From [Pasteurella] aerogenes (GTDB lineage Bacteria; Pseudomonadota; Gammaproteobacteria; Enterobacterales; Pasteurellaceae), in contig LR134362.1 in NCBI GenBank assembly GCA_900637275.1, positions 1,116,001 to 1,180,000 of the forward strand: a stretch of DNA of 64,000 nucleotides, read 5' to 3'. Positions 9,494-20,125 of the stretch are shown one piece after another. The translations under genes were made by a program, and so were the position numbers. The notes beneath the pieces are model-generated. The model was given only the letters and a program-made list of their open reading frames with translations, was not told where the DNA came from and did no database searches. Position 1 is the first letter of the stretch. Every line of letters starts with the position of its first letter.

Positions 9494-9534
9494 GATTTGT
9501 TACTTTCTCAAACGAGATGAGAAAGTAACAAATC
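9494..9534. repeat. Perfect 17-bp inverted repeat without a T-run
   Basis: Arms at 9494-9510 (from GATTTGTTACTTTCTCA) and 9518-9534 are perfectly complementary around the 7-nt loop AACGAGA. Neither strand has the T-run of an intrinsic terminator after the stem. It lies between the convergent ends of the antiporter gene and rsmI. It may act as a bidirectional transcription block or protect mRNA 3' ends. Confidence 0.75.
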
Positions 9535-9541
9535 TTGATGC

Positions 9542-10387
9542 CTATGCAAAATTATCCAATCCAAATTGATACAACGCATTTTTCTTATATCCATACAATT
9601 CCGCCACGATCGCCGCAGCTTTTTTTAGTGGCAATTCTTGGGCAATTAGCTGAAGTGCTTTAATAGCTTGCGGGCTAAATTCGGCACTTGACTCCGCACT
9701 TTTACCTTCAATTATCAAAACCATCTCACCTTTGGTACGATTAGGATCCTCTGCAAGCCATGTACGCAACTGCCCCACTTCATCACCAATAATGGTTTCC
9801 CAGGTTTTAGTAATTTCCCTCGCCAACACCACATAACGATCAGCACCCAACACTGTTTCAACATCTGTCAGACTGTCTAAAATACGATGGGTAGATTCAT
9901 AAAAAATTAAGGTACGCGCTTCATCAGCTAGTTCTGTTAATTTATCTCGTCTCGCCTTACTTTTCGCTGGTAAAAAGCCTTCAAAACAAAAACGATCCGA
10001 AGCAACCCCGGAGGCGCATAATGCGGTAATCGCTGCACAAGCCCCAGGCAGTGGCACAACACGAATCCCCGCTTGACGACATTTTCTGACCACATGAAAT
10101 CCCGGATCACTGATAAGCGGTGTTCCCGCATCAGAAATCAAGGCAATATGGTTGCCTTGACGCAATTTTTCTACCAGCAAATCCGCTTTTTGTTGCTCGT
10201 TGTGATCATGCAACGCAAAAAATGGTTTTTTAATGCCATAATGACTTAATAACAGTCCACTGTGACGGGTATCTTCCGCCGCAATAAGATCCACTTGGTT
10301 AAAAATATCCAGCGCGCGCGCAGTAATATCCTGTAAGTTTCCAATCGGCGTGGCGACAATATATAAAATTCCACTTAAATTATTCAT
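9542..10387 (-). CDS. rsmI: 16S rRNA 2'-O-ribose C1402 methyltransferase
   Basis: RsmI adds the 2'-O-methyl group to C1402 in the ribosomal decoding centre, using S-adenosylmethionine. The 281-residue protein is a tetrapyrrole-methylase-fold enzyme. It has the family start [12 protein letters not shown] (residues 10-21), AEDTRHSG, and the glycine-rich [14 protein letters not shown] cofactor site. It is divergent from lpoA, the arrangement known in E. coli and Haemophilus (rsmI next to lpoA-yraN-diaA). Upstream bases provide only a weak ribosome site. Confidence 0.95.
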   Translation of the reverse strand: MNNLSGILYIVATPIGNLQDITARALDIFNQVDLIAAEDTRHSGLLLSHYGIKKPFFALHDHNEQQKADLLVEKLRQGNHIALISDAGTPLISDPGFHVVRKCRQAGIRVVPLPGACAAITALCASGVASDRFCFEGFLPAKSKARRDKLTELADEARTLIFYESTHRILDSLTDVETVLGADRYVVLAREITKTWETIIGDEVGQLRTWLAEDPNRTKGEMVLIIEGKSAESSAEFSPQAIKALQLIAQELPLKKAAAIVAELYGYKKNALYQFGLDNFA

Positions 10388-10404
10388 TTTTTGACTTCTT
10401 TTAT

Positions 10405-10433
10405 TTGATTTTACGCATTGAGATAAGTAAGAT
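10405..10433 (+). promoter_or_regulatory. Probable promoter of the lpoA operon
   Basis: TTGATT (10405-10410), a 17-bp spacer and TAAGAT (10428-10433) lie just upstream of the lpoA ribosome site AAGGAG. Predicted from sequence only. Confidence 0.5.
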
Positions 10434-10464
10434 CACACTATTGTTTTAATAACAAGGAGTGATT

Positions 10465-12186
10465 ATGCCTATTCTATTACAATGTATTCATTTAAAAAAA
10501 CGATTAATACCGTTTTTCTTTGCTTTAGTATTAGCCGGTTGTGCAAATATTTTTAGCAACAGTTTCAGCGATACATTAAAAAATGACGCTAACGCCAATT
10601 CCGACTTTTATATTAATCGAATTGAACAAGCAAAAAGCGTTGAAGATCAACAAACCTATAAATTACTTGCCGCACGTGTACTTGTCACTGAAAATAAAGT
10701 TGCCAGTGCAGAAGCTTTTCTTGCTGAATTAAAAGATCTGACCGAACCACAATTATTAGACAAATCCATTGTTGATGCCCATGTTTCTGCGGCGAAAAAA
10801 AATAATCAATTAGCCAAAAGTCAATTAGCAGCAATTAATTTAGCCTTATTAAGCCCATCACAAAAAGCGCGTTATTATGAAGTAGCGGCGCGTGTCGCAG
10901 AAAATCAAAACGACACGATTGAAGCGGTGAAAGCGCGTATTCAAATTGATAACTTCCTGACTGATACGCAAAGAAAACAAGAAAATAATGACCGCACTTG
11001 GGCATTATTGCGTAATACCAATCGCGGTGTAATTAATAATACGGTCGTGGAAGGCAGCCCAGCGTTGGCGGGCTGGATTGCGTTGGCGAAAGCATATAAT
11101 GACAATATCAATAATCCAGCGCAATTAAGCCAAGCGCTACAAAATTGGAAATCCTCTTATCCAAGCCACAGCGCCGCTTATTTATTCCCAACCGAATTAC
11201 GCGGTTTGTTTAATTTCCAAGGCACAAATTTAAGCCAAATTGCCTTGTTATTACCGCTTAGCGACAATGCGCAATTAATTGGTAATACGATTAAAAAAGG
11301 GTTTGATGATGCTAGAGGTGATTCACCAATTCAAGTCACCGTATTTGATACCATGACACAACCGATAGAAAGCATTATTGAACAAGCCAAACAACAAGGC
11401 ATTACTACTCTTGTCGGTCCATTGTTAAAACAAAATATTGATACACTTTTAAATAACCCTGCCAACATTCAAGGATTGAGTGTGCTTGCGCTAAATTCAA
11501 CACCAAATGCACGAGCTATCGGGCAACTTTGTTATTATGGTTTATCGCCAGAAGATGAAGCGGAATCTGCAGCGAATAAAATGTGGAATGATGGCATTCG
11601 CAATCCATTAGTACTTGTTCCACAAGCGGATGTCGGTCAACGCACTGCTTCAGCGTTTAATGTGCGTTGGCAACAATTAGCCGCGACAGATGCCAATATT
11701 CGTTTTTACAACAATCCTGACGATATTAACTTTGCTTTACAAGAAGGTTTAAGCCAAAATGCGGAAGCCTTATATATCGTCGCAACCAGCGAACAATTAG
11801 CTGAAATTAAAACCTCAGTGGATAATACCAATCGCAACTTAAAATTATATGCAAGTTCCCGCAGTAATTCACCGAATAACGGTCCGGAATATCGTTTATT
11901 AATGAACGGGTTACAATTCAGCGATATCCCATTCTTTAAAGACACAAGTTCTGCGCAATATCGCCAAATCGAACAAATGACTAATGGCGATTACTCGCTA
12001 ATGCGTTTATACGCAATGGGGGCAGATTCATGGTTATTAATTAACCAATTCAATGAGTTACGCCAAGTTCCTGGATTTAGTATTAACGGTTTAACCGGTA
12101 AATTGAGTGCTGGACCAAATTGTAATGTCGAACGTGATATGACGTGGTTTGTGTATCAAAATGCCGATGTCGTTGCGATTAATTAA
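10465..12186 (+). CDS. lpoA: Outer-membrane lipoprotein activator of PBP1a
   Basis: LpoA is an outer-membrane lipoprotein that reaches through the periplasm and stimulates the peptidoglycan synthase PBP1a. The protein begins with a basic, hydrophobic signal ending in the lipobox LAGC, whose cysteine becomes the lipidated first residue. A helical TPR-like N-terminal part follows, and then a periplasmic-binding-protein-like domain beginning about residue 250 ([18 protein letters not shown]). I chose the ATG at 10465 because AAGGAG lies 5 nt before it; a GTG at 10459 is in frame but would overlap that site. The 573-residue length matches Haemophilus. It is first in the operon lpoA-yraN-diaA-dolP. 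Confidence 0.93.
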   Translation: MPILLQCIHLKKRLIPFFFALVLAGCANIFSNSFSDTLKNDANANSDFYINRIEQAKSVEDQQTYKLLAARVLVTENKVASAEAFLAELKDLTEPQLLDKSIVDAHVSAAKKNNQLAKSQLAAINLALLSPSQKARYYEVAARVAENQNDTIEAVKARIQIDNFLTDTQRKQENNDRTWALLRNTNRGVINNTVVEGSPALAGWIALAKAYNDNINNPAQLSQALQNWKSSYPSHSAAYLFPTELRGLFNFQGTNLSQIALLLPLSDNAQLIGNTIKKGFDDARGDSPIQVTVFDTMTQPIESIIEQAKQQGITTLVGPLLKQNIDTLLNNPANIQGLSVLALNSTPNARAIGQLCYYGLSPEDEAESAANKMWNDGIRNPLVLVPQADVGQRTASAFNVRWQQLAATDANIRFYNNPDDINFALQEGLSQNAEALYIVATSEQLAEIKTSVDNTNRNLKLYASSRSNSPNNGPEYRLLMNGLQFSDIPFFKDTSSAQYRQIEQMTNGDYSLMRLYAMGADSWLLINQFNELRQVPGFSINGLTGKLSAGPNCNVERDMTWFVYQNADVVAIN

Positions 12187-12197
12187 GCATTAAATCC

Positions 12198-12557
12198 ATG
12201 TTTTCTTCAAAACGTCAACAAGGGGCGAGCTTTGAGCAAAAAGCTCGCCTTTTCTTAGAACAAAAAGGGTTGGTATTTATTGCTGCCAACCAATCGTTTA
12301 AATGCGGTGAACTGGATCTTATTATGCGTGATCAAAATACCATCGTCTTTGTGGAAGTACGCCAACGTTCCAGCAACCGTTTTGGCTCTGCCATAGACAG
12401 CGTAGATTGGCGAAAACAACAAAAATGGTTGGATGCAGCAAGTTTATGGCTAGCAAAACAAAATTGTAGTCTAGAAGATACCGATTGTCGTTTTGATTTA
12501 ATTGCTTTTGGTAAAAGCGAAGAAGATATACAATGGCTCCCCAATTTTCTCGATTAA
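12198..12557 (+). CDS. yraN: UPF0102 family nuclease-like protein YraN
   Basis: This 119-residue protein has the UPF0102 pattern: a start [19 protein letters not shown], then [15 protein letters not shown] and VFVEVRQRS. The E, D and ExR residues form a PD-(D/E)xK-like nuclease core. No cellular role is established for the family. It starts 11 bp after lpoA and is followed closely by diaA, so it is translated from the same transcript. Confidence 0.9.
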   Translation: MFSSKRQQGASFEQKARLFLEQKGLVFIAANQSFKCGELDLIMRDQNTIVFVEVRQRSSNRFGSAIDSVDWRKQQKWLDAASLWLAKQNCSLEDTDCRFDLIAFGKSEEDIQWLPNFLD

Positions 12558-12562
12558 ATCCT

Positions 12563-13147
12563 ATGTTAGATAAAATAAAAGATCTCTACACAGAGAATAT
12601 TCAAACTCAAATTTCCGCCTCCAGTTTGCTGCCGCCGGTGATTGTGCAAGCAGCACAAAATATCGTGAATTGCTTATTACGTGGAAATAAAATTATCGTT
12701 TGTGGTCACGGACGTTCTTATGCCAATGCGCAATTTTTAGTTGCTAACCTCTTACATCGTTATGAATTAGAAAGACCCAGTTTTCCTTCTATTTTATTAA
12801 GTATAGATAGTGCGGTCGGTTCTGCGATAATTTCTGATAATAATCCGTCCAATCTCTATCAACGCCAATTTAATGCTGTGGCGCAACAAGGCGATTTACT
12901 GGTTGTATTTTCCCCAAGCGGAAACGAAGAAACCATCTTGGATCTTATTCATTGTGCTTTAACCAAAGAGATTAATATTATTGCATTAACCGGTGCCAAT
13001 TGTGATCACCTACGCGGTTTTTTAACAGAAAATGATTTGGAAATAGCGATTCCGCATAATAAAGAAAGTCGCATTATGGAAAACCATTTATTTATCATTA
13101 ATGCGATTTGCGAATTAATTGATTTTTCACTTTTTTCTCATTCATAA
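12563..13147 (+). CDS. diaA: DnaA initiator-associating protein DiaA
   Basis: DiaA is a SIS-domain protein that binds DnaA and promotes its assembly at oriC. The sequence DKIKDLYTENIQTQISAS closely follows the DiaA N-terminus, and a phosphosugar-binding-like SIS domain covers most of its 194 residues. The frame is open back to 12533, but the ATG at 12563 matches the family start and sits 5 bp after the yraN stop. GmhA sedoheptulose isomerase is the main alternative, but context and N-terminus favour DiaA. Confidence 0.88.
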   Translation: MLDKIKDLYTENIQTQISASSLLPPVIVQAAQNIVNCLLRGNKIIVCGHGRSYANAQFLVANLLHRYELERPSFPSILLSIDSAVGSAIISDNNPSNLYQRQFNAVAQQGDLLVVFSPSGNEETILDLIHCALTKEINIIALTGANCDHLRGFLTENDLEIAIPHNKESRIMENHLFIINAICELIDFSLFSHS

Positions 13148-13200
13148 CTTGACAGAAAAAGTGATTTTAAGCCAAACTTAAGAAGCCAAAGGAGGTAAAA

Positions 13201-13800
13201 ATGAATCTAACGCAGTTAAAAAGACTTAGCATGATTATCGGCGGAGCCATTTTATTACAAGGTTGTGTCACTGCAACCGTAGCAGGAATTACCAGCGTCG
13301 GCGCTGTAGCAACCAAAGTAGCCACCGATCCTCGTAGCGTAGGAACACAGGTTGATGATGAAACATTAGAAGAAAAAGTGTTATCCGCTATTCGCAGCGA
13401 TGAACAAATTAAATCAGAAGCTCGTATCAACGTTGTGTCATACAGCGGACGAGTATTACTAATCGGTCAAGTTCCCGATGAAAATTTGAAAGAAATTGCG
13501 ACCAGCTTAGCCAAAGGTGTTGAAGGCATCAACGATAACAATGTATATAATGAAATTCGTACTGCACAACCAATTACCGTCGGACAAATTAGCAAAGACA
13601 GCTGGATTACCACTCAAGTGAAATCCAAAATGCTAGTGGATTCAGCGGTGAAAACCAGTGATATAAAAGCCATCACCGAAGATGGAGAAGTTTTCCTGAT
13701 GGGTAATGTTACCCAAGATCAAGGCAATTCAGCCGCAGAAATCGCGCGCAATGTTGCCGGAGTTAAAAAAGTAGTGAAAGTCTTTAATTACTTAAATTAA
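13201..13800 (+). CDS. dolP: Outer-membrane lipoprotein with two BON domains (DolP/YraP)
   Basis: DolP binds anionic phospholipid in the outer membrane and supports envelope integrity and the BAM complex. The 199-residue precursor has a signal peptide ending in lipobox LLQGC (Cys at residue 22) and two BON domains, roughly residues 56-120 and 130-199. The start is preceded by a strong AAAGGAGG site. It is the last gene of the lpoA operon and is followed at once by a strong terminator. Confidence 0.93.
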   Translation: MNLTQLKRLSMIIGGAILLQGCVTATVAGITSVGAVATKVATDPRSVGTQVDDETLEEKVLSAIRSDEQIKSEARINVVSYSGRVLLIGQVPDENLKEIATSLAKGVEGINDNNVYNEIRTAQPITVGQISKDSWITTQVKSKMLVDSAVKTSDIKAITEDGEVFLMGNVTQDQGNSAAEIARNVAGVKKVVKVFNYLN

Positions 13801-13814
13801 CCAATAATTAATCC

Positions 13815-13847
13815 AAAAAAATAGCACCTGAAGGTGCTATTTTTTTG
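13815..13847. terminator. Bidirectional terminator between dolP and sixA
   Basis: ATAGCACCT and AGGTGCTAT pair with a tiny loop, with an A-run before and a T-run after, so it can end both the dolP and the sixA transcripts. Confidence 0.9.
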
Positions 13848-13855
13848 TGCGGGAG

Positions 13856-14326
13856 TTAATCTGGATACTTAATTTCTTCTACGTTGCCACGTGCACTTCC
13901 CTCTTCCCAATTGATGGCAACAAGCGTAGAAGGATAAAAGCTGGCAGGGTTCGCGCCACAAATTTCGCTGACGATTTCGCCCACTAACGGAAGATGTGAA
14001 ACCAGCAAAACTTGCTGCACGCCTTGGCTTGCCAATAGAGCTAAATAAGACGCCACATTTGCCGCATTGCCATAGGGTGTAATTCCATCCCAAAACTCAT
14101 ATTTCTGCGCGAATTGCCCTGCATAAACCTGATCGACTAATTCCGCAGTTTCTCGAGTACGTACATAAGGACTCACCAACACTTTATCAAATGAGCCAAG
14201 TGCGGTCTGTTTTAGCCAAATTCCTTGTGCGCTAGCTTGTGCTCTGCCACGTGCATTCAAATGGCGATCTTTATCCGATTTCGCCATTACTTCCGCCTCA
14301 CCGTGTCGCATTACCCATATTTTCAT
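13856..14326 (-). CDS. sixA: Phosphohistidine phosphatase SixA
   Basis: SixA is a small histidine-phosphatase-superfamily enzyme; in E. coli it removes phosphate from histidines of phosphorelay and nitrogen-PTS proteins. The 156-residue protein starts MKIWVMRHGEAE, with the catalytic RHGE at residues 7-10. A second arginine region lies at SPYVRTRET and the second histidine at LVSHLPLVG. It begins 26 bp after glmM in the same direction and probably belongs to the folP-glmM transcript. Confidence 0.9.
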   Translation of the reverse strand: MKIWVMRHGEAEVMAKSDKDRHLNARGRAQASAQGIWLKQTALGSFDKVLVSPYVRTRETAELVDQVYAGQFAQKYEFWDGITPYGNAANVASYLALLASQGVQQVLLVSHLPLVGEIVSEICGANPASFYPSTLVAINWEEGSARGNVEEIKYPD

Positions 14327-14352
14327 GCCTACTCCAATATTCGCTTGCTAGC

Positions 14353-15687
14353 TTAGTTTGCTTTAACCGCTTCAGCAATTTGCTCCGCGCATTGTTGTGC
14401 TAAAGCACCATCTTCGCATTCCACCATCACACGAATTAAAGGTTCAGTACCGGATTTGCGCAATAAAATACGCCCTTTTCCGCTCAAGCGCTGTTCAGCT
14501 GCTGCCGCGGCTGCTTTTACTGCTTCACTTTCCAATGGATTTGCACCGCCGGCAAAACGCACATTAATTAGTACTTGAGGGAATAATTTAACCGCTCCAG
14601 CTAACTCATTTAAGGAAAGACGATGTTGCACCATTGCCGCCAATACCGCAAGGGAAGCAATAATACCGTCACCGGTGGTATTTTTATCAGCAATAATAAT
14701 ATGCCCAGAGTTCTCACCACCCAATGTCCAGCCATTTTCTTGCATTTTTTCCAACACATAACGGTCGCCCACATTGGCACGAATAAATGGAATTGCTAAT
14801 TGTTTCAAAGCAATTTCAAGGCTCATATTGCTCATCAAAGTTCCTACAACACCGCCTTTCAAATTGCCGGCGCGTAAGGCTTCACGCGCAATAATAAACA
14901 AAATTTGGTCACCATCCACCTTATTGCCCAAGTGATCCACCATAATCAAACGGTCACCATCACCATCATAAGCCAAACCAACATCCGCTTTGGTTTCTAA
15001 TACCTTGTCTTGCAATGCTTTAATATCTGTTGCACCGCATTTTTCATTAATATTGATACCATTCGGATCACAACCAATTTCGATCACATCCGCCCCTAAT
15101 TCACGCATTACATTCGGCGCAATATGATAGGTCGCACCATTAGCACAATCCACTACAATTTTATAATTTTCTAAACTCAAATTTGACGGAAACGTACTTT
15201 TACAAAACTCAATATAACGTCCCGTTGCATCATTAATTCGGCTAGCGCGCCCCAATTGAGCTGATTCAACACAATCCATCGGTTGATCCATCATAGCTTC
15301 AATGGCTTCTTCCACATCATCCGGCAATTTAGTCCCTTGCGTAGAGAAAAATTTAATCCCATTATCATAATACGGATTATGCGATGCCGAAATCACAATT
15401 CCCGCTTCGGCACGAAAAGTTCTCGTCAAATAGGCAATTGCCGGCGTCGGCATCGGTCCAGTAAACGCTGCAGACAAACCTGCCGCCGCCAAACCGGCTT
15501 CCAAAGCGGACTCCAACATATAGCCTGAAATGCGCGTATCTTTACCGATTAACACGGTACGTGAACCTTGGGTTGCCAAAACTTTACCGGCAGCCCAGCC
15601 CAATTTTAATACAAAATCCGGTGTAATCGGATGCGTACCTACTTTACCGCGCACGCCATCGGTTCCAAAATACTTACGTTCTGCCAT
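14353..15687 (-). CDS. glmM: Phosphoglucosamine mutase
   Basis: GlmM converts glucosamine-6-phosphate to glucosamine-1-phosphate for UDP-GlcNAc, and so for peptidoglycan and lipid A. The 444-residue protein has the active-site serine at residue 102 in [12 protein letters not shown], the Mg-binding loop DGDGDR (about 240) and the C-terminal phosphate-binding [10 protein letters not shown]. It opens with [16 protein letters not shown]. It follows folP, as in E. coli (ftsH-folP-glmM). Confidence 0.97.
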   Translation of the reverse strand: MAERKYFGTDGVRGKVGTHPITPDFVLKLGWAAGKVLATQGSRTVLIGKDTRISGYMLESALEAGLAAAGLSAAFTGPMPTPAIAYLTRTFRAEAGIVISASHNPYYDNGIKFFSTQGTKLPDDVEEAIEAMMDQPMDCVESAQLGRASRINDATGRYIEFCKSTFPSNLSLENYKIVVDCANGATYHIAPNVMRELGADVIEIGCDPNGININEKCGATDIKALQDKVLETKADVGLAYDGDGDRLIMVDHLGNKVDGDQILFIIAREALRAGNLKGGVVGTLMSNMSLEIALKQLAIPFIRANVGDRYVLEKMQENGWTLGGENSGHIIIADKNTTGDGIIASLAVLAAMVQHRLSLNELAGAVKLFPQVLINVRFAGGANPLESEAVKAAAAAAEQRLSGKGRILLRKSGTEPLIRVMVECEDGALAQQCAEQIAEAVKAN

Positions 15688-15779
15688 AATTTTTTCCTTT
15701 ATACTATTTTTAGCTTATTGTTTTCACAATTATTTTATGAAATATATCAAATATTATCGGGCAAGTTTTAGCAACCACT

Positions 15780-16607
15780 TTATGCTGAAACCGTGGCTTG
15801 CCAAATTTTTAGCACATCCTGTGTTTGTGCCACATCATGTACGCGTACAATAGCCGCACCATTGATCACTGCGATTAATGCCGCCGCCGCACTACCCACC
15901 GCGCGCTGATCCACCGGCTTATCCAATGCCATACCGATCATGCTTTTGCGCGACAACCCTGCCAATACGGGATAACCATGCTGACAAAATTGATTAAGTT
16001 GTTGTAATAATTTGTAATTATGTTGTTTTGTTTTCCCAAAACCAAATCCCATATCCCAAATTAAATGTTCTTTTTTCATCCCCGCTTGTAAACAAAGCGC
16101 GGTACGTTTTTGTAAAAAATCTAACACCTGACCAACCACGTCTTTATATTGCGGATTTTTCTGCATTGTACGCGGCTGACCTTGCATATGCATAATACAA
16201 GTAGGCAAATCCAACTGAATTGCCATCTCAAGCGCACCCGGTTCTTGTAACGCACGAATATCATTAATTAAATCCATGCCCACTTTAGCACTTTCTTTCA
16301 TCACTTCCGCTTTGGATGTATCCACAGAAATCCAGCAATCAAAACGTTGACGTACTGCTTCCACCAACGGAATCACACGCTCTAACTCTTGCGCTAATGT
16401 CACTTCATCCGCCATGGAACGCGTCGATTCACCGCCAATATCAATAATACTCGCGCCTTCCATTATCATTCGTTCTGCCTGAAATAAAGCTTTATCTAAA
16501 GAAAAAAAGCGTCCACTATCTGAAAAAGAATCCGGTGTAAAATTTAAAATCCCCATGATTTGAGGCGTAGAAAGATCTAAGGTTTTATTATTTGCGTGTA
16601 GTTTCAT
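15780..16607 (-). CDS. folP: Dihydropteroate synthase
   Basis: FolP condenses p-aminobenzoate with dihydropterin pyrophosphate to make dihydropteroate, the sulfonamide-sensitive step of folate synthesis. The TIM-barrel signatures are present: MGILNFTPDSFSDSG (residues 18-32) and DIGGESTRS (about 56-64), then SVDTSKA and GLSRKSMIG. The frame is open upstream to a TTG at 16640, but that would lie at the -10 box and in an uptake signal, so I chose the ATG at 16607 (275 residues). It has its own promoter after the ftsH terminator. Confidence 0.93.
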   Translation of the reverse strand: MKLHANNKTLDLSTPQIMGILNFTPDSFSDSGRFFSLDKALFQAERMIMEGASIIDIGGESTRSMADEVTLAQELERVIPLVEAVRQRFDCWISVDTSKAEVMKESAKVGMDLINDIRALQEPGALEMAIQLDLPTCIMHMQGQPRTMQKNPQYKDVVGQVLDFLQKRTALCLQAGMKKEHLIWDMGFGFGKTKQHNYKLLQQLNQFCQHGYPVLAGLSRKSMIGMALDKPVDQRAVGSAAAALIAVINGAAIVRVHDVAQTQDVLKIWQATVSA

Positions 16608-16639
16608 TTGATCTAATACGTAAATTAAAAGTGCGGTCA

Positions 16640-16667
16640 ATTATAGCGAAATATTTAAACGAACCAA
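16640..16667 (-). promoter_or_regulatory. Promoter of folP
   Basis: On the reverse strand TTGGTT (16667-16662), a 16-bp spacer and a consensus TATAAT (16645-16640) lie between the ftsH terminator and the folP start. Transcription would begin near 16633, so the leader carries an uptake signal. Confidence 0.65.
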
Positions 16668-16669
16668 AA

Positions 16670-16701
16670 TAAAAAAGCCTTTTTATCACTAAAAAGGCTT
16701 T
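16670..16701 (-). terminator. Terminator after ftsH
   Basis: AAGCCTTTTTA (16675-16685) pairs with TAAAAAGGCTT (16690-16700) around TCAC. On the reverse strand the stem is followed by a T-run. It separates ftsH from folP. Confidence 0.85.
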
Positions 16702-16716
16702 AATTTACGATCAAAT

Positions 16717-18675
16717 TTATTTATCGGAAGGATTATTCAATTCTTGCGAATTTTCTACCGCACTTTCTGTACTTGGTGGTTCATCCGTCGTCACGCTTGG
16801 CTCTGCCGGCGCATCAGATTTCGGCGTATTATCCGATTGCCCATGATCTTCCCAACCGGACGGAGGCGTTACCGGCTCACGATTCATCAATTGTTTAATT
16901 TGAAGTTCTTCAATGGTTTCATATTTAACCAACGCATCTTTCATCGCGTGCAAAATATCCATATTATCCACTAACAATTGTCTCGCGCGCTCATAGTTAC
17001 GGTTTACAATAGCTCGCACTTCTTCATCAATAGTATGAGCAGTTTCATCCGACATATGTTTAGCTTTCGCCATGGAACGCCCTAGGAAAACTTCCCCCTC
17101 ATCTTCGGAATATAAAATCGGTCCTAATTTATCGGAGAAACCCCATTGAGTCACCATATTACGTGCAATATTGGTCGCTACTTTAATATCATTCGACGCA
17201 CCGGTAGAAATATTTTCTTCGCCATAAATTAAATCTTCCGCCAAACGCCCCGCATATAGCGTGGAAAGTTTGCTTTCCAATTGTTTTTGACTGATGCTGA
17301 CTTGATCCCCTTCCGGCAAGAAGAAAGTTACCCCTAATGCACGTCCGCGCGGAATAATTGTCACTTTATGCACCGGATCATGTTCCGGTACTAAATAGCC
17401 CACGATGGCATGACCCGCCTCATGATAAGCAGTAGATTCTTTTTGCTTATCGGTCATGATCATAGTGCGACGTTCCGGTCCCATATTGATCTTATCTTTT
17501 GCTTTTTCAAATTCCAACATCGTCACTAAACGTTTATTGGTTCGCGCTGCAAATAAGGCGGCTTCATTTACCAAATTCGCCAAATCCGCACCGGAATACC
17601 CTGGTGTACCGCGCGCAAGCGTCATAGCATCCACATCTGGTGCTACCGGCACTTTACGCATATGCACTTTCAAAATTTGCTCACGTCCGCGCACATCCGG
17701 TAACCCAACGACCACTTGGCGGTCAAAACGTCCCGGGCGAGTTAACGCTGGATCCAATACATCCGGACGGTTCGTTGCCGCAATCACAATCACACCTTCG
17801 TTACCTTCAAAACCATCCATTTCCACCAACATTTGGTTTAAGGTTTGCTCACGTTCATCATGACCACCACCAAGACCGGCACCACGTTGGCGACCAACCG
17901 CATCAATTTCATCAATAAAAATCAAACAAGGTGCATTTTTCTTCGCTTGTTCAAACATATCGCGTACACGAGATGCCCCAACCCCAACGAACATTTCCAC
18001 GAAATCTGAACCGGAAATGGTAAAGAAAGGCACTTTCGCTTCACCGGCAATGGCTTTTGCCAATAAGGTTTTACCCGTTCCCGGAGGTCCGACCATCAAA
18101 ATCCCTTTTGGAATTTTACCACCTAATTTTTGGAATTTACTCGGATCACGTAAGAAATCAACAATCTCGCCCACTTCTTCTTTCGCTTCATCACACCCGG
18201 CAACGTCAGCAAAAGTCGTTTTAATTTGTTCTTTTGTTAGCATTTTAGCGCGACTTTTACCAAAGCTCATTGCCTTGCCGCCACCGCCTTGCATCTGGCG
18301 CATAAAGAAGAACCACACACCAATTAACAACAACATCGGGAACCACGAAATAAAAATTTGTGATAAGAAACTGCGTTGTTCCGGCAAGGCACCGTCAATT
18401 TTGACTTTCGCATTAAGCAAATCGTCTAATAATTTACGATCTTCTAACGGTGTCGGTAATACCGTGGTATATTTAGAACCGTCTTTTTTAGTGACCGCAA
18501 TTTCGCCCACTTCATTAAATTTGGTTGCAGCAACCTGATTGTTGCCCACATCGCTGATAAACGTGGTATAGTCCACCGCATTACCGGAGGAACTACCACT
18601 AAATCCTTGGTATGCGGTCATCATCACCACCGCTACCACAATCCAAAGGACTAAATTTTTTACCATATCGTTCAA
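16717..18675 (-). CDS. ftsH: ATP-dependent zinc metalloprotease FtsH
   Basis: FtsH is the membrane-anchored AAA+ protease that degrades misplaced membrane proteins and regulators such as LpxC. The 652 residues show TM1 (about 5-22), a periplasmic domain, TM2 (about 105-125), Walker A GPPGTGKT (196-203), the substrate pore motif FVGVGASR, an AAA second region of homology and the zinc site HEAGH (418-422). The acidic tail is poorly conserved. The chosen start is a TTG with an AGGCGGGG ribosome site 7 nt upstream; an ATG three codons later (18666) is the alternative. It is preceded by rlmE, the usual gene pair. Confidence 0.96.
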   Translation of the reverse strand: MNDMVKNLVLWIVVAVVMMTAYQGFSGSSSGNAVDYTTFISDVGNNQVAATKFNEVGEIAVTKKDGSKYTTVLPTPLEDRKLLDDLLNAKVKIDGALPEQRSFLSQIFISWFPMLLLIGVWFFFMRQMQGGGGKAMSFGKSRAKMLTKEQIKTTFADVAGCDEAKEEVGEIVDFLRDPSKFQKLGGKIPKGILMVGPPGTGKTLLAKAIAGEAKVPFFTISGSDFVEMFVGVGASRVRDMFEQAKKNAPCLIFIDEIDAVGRQRGAGLGGGHDEREQTLNQMLVEMDGFEGNEGVIVIAATNRPDVLDPALTRPGRFDRQVVVGLPDVRGREQILKVHMRKVPVAPDVDAMTLARGTPGYSGADLANLVNEAALFAARTNKRLVTMLEFEKAKDKINMGPERRTMIMTDKQKESTAYHEAGHAIVGYLVPEHDPVHKVTIIPRGRALGVTFFLPEGDQVSISQKQLESKLSTLYAGRLAEDLIYGEENISTGASNDIKVATNIARNMVTQWGFSDKLGPILYSEDEGEVFLGRSMAKAKHMSDETAHTIDEEVRAIVNRNYERARQLLVDNMDILHAMKDALVKYETIEELQIKQLMNREPVTPPSGWEDHGQSDNTPKSDAPAEPSVTTDEPPSTESAVENSQELNNPSDK

Positions 18676-18760
18676 GGTTTTACCCCGCCTTTTGTTAAGT
18701 TAATGATTTGTTACAAGTTTACTACAGTCCACATTAAATTTGAAGTTATCAAATCAATCG

Positions 18761-19390
18761 CTAATATCTGTAACCCGTTGCAACGATATAGACTTCTCGG
18801 GAACGATCTCGAGATGCCTCAGGTTTACGTACTTTTACTACATTAAATAGAGAACGGATTTCTCGTAAATATTCATCAAACCCTTCTCCTTGAAATACTT
18901 TGACCACAAAACTGCCTTTATTCGCCAACACCTGCTTACACATATCCAGTGCCAGCTCGACCAAATACATCGCGCGCGGAATATCAACGGACGGCATTCC
19001 ACTAAAATTCGGCGCCATATCCGACATCACCACATCGACTTTACCCTCACCGACACGTTCCAGCAAGGTATTTAAAACGTTTTCATCACGAAAATCACCT
19101 TGTAAAAAATCCACGCCGACAATCGGATCCATCTCCAAAATATCACAAGCGATCACACGCCCGTTACCACCAATTTGGCTCACCACATATTGCGACCAAC
19201 CACCCGGTGCGGCACCCAAATCGACCACCGTCATTCCCGGTTTAAACAAACGATCCGATTGTTGAATTTCATCTAATTTAAAATACGCACGCGAACGCAA
19301 TTTTTGTTTATGTGCTTTTTGCACAAAAGGATCTTTAAAATGCTCATTCAACCAACGGGTCGAACTTGCTGAACGTTTCTTTTTTCCCAT
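18761..19390 (-). CDS. rlmE: 23S rRNA 2'-O-methyltransferase (U2552)
   Basis: RlmE (FtsJ/RrmJ) methylates the ribose of U2552 in the A-loop of the large subunit. The 209-residue protein has the SAM site [13 protein letters not shown] (55-67), and its K-D-K-E catalytic set sits at the E. coli numbers Lys38, Asp124, Lys164 and Glu199. It lies 85 bp upstream of ftsH in the same direction, and the two are probably co-transcribed. Confidence 0.96.
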   Translation of the reverse strand: MGKKKRSASSTRWLNEHFKDPFVQKAHKQKLRSRAYFKLDEIQQSDRLFKPGMTVVDLGAAPGGWSQYVVSQIGGNGRVIACDILEMDPIVGVDFLQGDFRDENVLNTLLERVGEGKVDVVMSDMAPNFSGMPSVDIPRAMYLVELALDMCKQVLANKGSFVVKVFQGEGFDEYLREIRSLFNVVKVRKPEASRDRSREVYIVATGYRY

Positions 19391-19623
19391 AATTTCTTTA
19401 TTTTTCCGACAATACCATCAATATGTGGATAGAATATTTTTTTTCAAGCATCATTTCGATAAATATGACTCGTCATTTTACAATTTATTACAAAATAAGC
19501 CACCATTTCTCACGCAAATACGCAATACCTCTTTATATCTCACGCATTTCAGAGTAAAATTCGCCAATTCAAGTCAATAAAATGTTCAAATTATTGACCG
19601 CACTTTTATAGGATTAAAAACGA

Positions 19624-19920
19624 ATGACATTATCAACCAAACAAAAACAATTTCTTAAAAGCCTCGCCCACCACCTTAATCCGGTAGTCATGCTAGGTGG
19701 AAACGGTTTAACTGAAGGAGTGTTGGCGGAAATTGAAATTGCGCTAAATCATCACGAACTCATTAAAGTAAAAATCGCTGGTGCCGATCGCGAAACCAAA
19801 CAATTAATTATTGATGCCATTGTGCGCGAAACCCGCGCGGAAGCGGTACAAGCCATTGGGCATATTTTGGTGTTATACCGTCCAAGCGAAGAACAAAAAA
19901 TCCAATTACCGCGCAAATAA
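19624..19920 (+). CDS. yhbY: CRM-domain ribosome-associated RNA-binding protein YhbY
   Basis: YhbY is a 98-residue single CRM domain protein that binds pre-50S particles and helps ribosome assembly. The LSTKQKQFLKSLAHHLNPVVMLGGNGLTE start and the basic residues after it match the family. It is divergent from rlmE. The 233-bp gap between them (19391-19623) is AT-rich, has one uptake signal just before the gene, and shows no other clear feature. Confidence 0.93.
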   Translation: MTLSTKQKQFLKSLAHHLNPVVMLGGNGLTEGVLAEIEIALNHHELIKVKIAGADRETKQLIIDAIVRETRAEAVQAIGHILVLYRPSEEQKIQLPRK

Positions 19921-19930
19921 GTCGATCTTG

Positions 19931-19950
19931 AGGTGCGCCAAACGCACCTT
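19931..19950 (+). terminator. Possible weak terminator after yhbY
   Basis: GGTGCG (19932-19937) and CGCACC (19943-19948) form a short GC-rich stem, but only TT and then A residues follow, so termination may be weak. Confidence 0.4.
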
Positions 19951-20125
19951 AAAATCACGCAAAAAACGACCGCACTTTTATTCGCCATGTTAAAACCTCC
20001 TACCAGCCAAAAATACCAAGATTTTTTATGCAAAAACGCATACAATGCATTTCAATTTGCGCCTTGCCGAAAATCTTGCTAAAGTGCGGTACAATTTGGT
20101 GCGAATTTAATATTAGGAAAAACAA

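Noticed and set aside
17456..17863. 135-codon forward frame opposite ftsH
   Set aside because: Shadow of a conserved AAA+ domain; the ftsH frame explains the sequence.
18017..18538. 173-codon forward frame opposite ftsH
   Set aside because: Shadow frame over the FtsH N-terminal and Walker A region.
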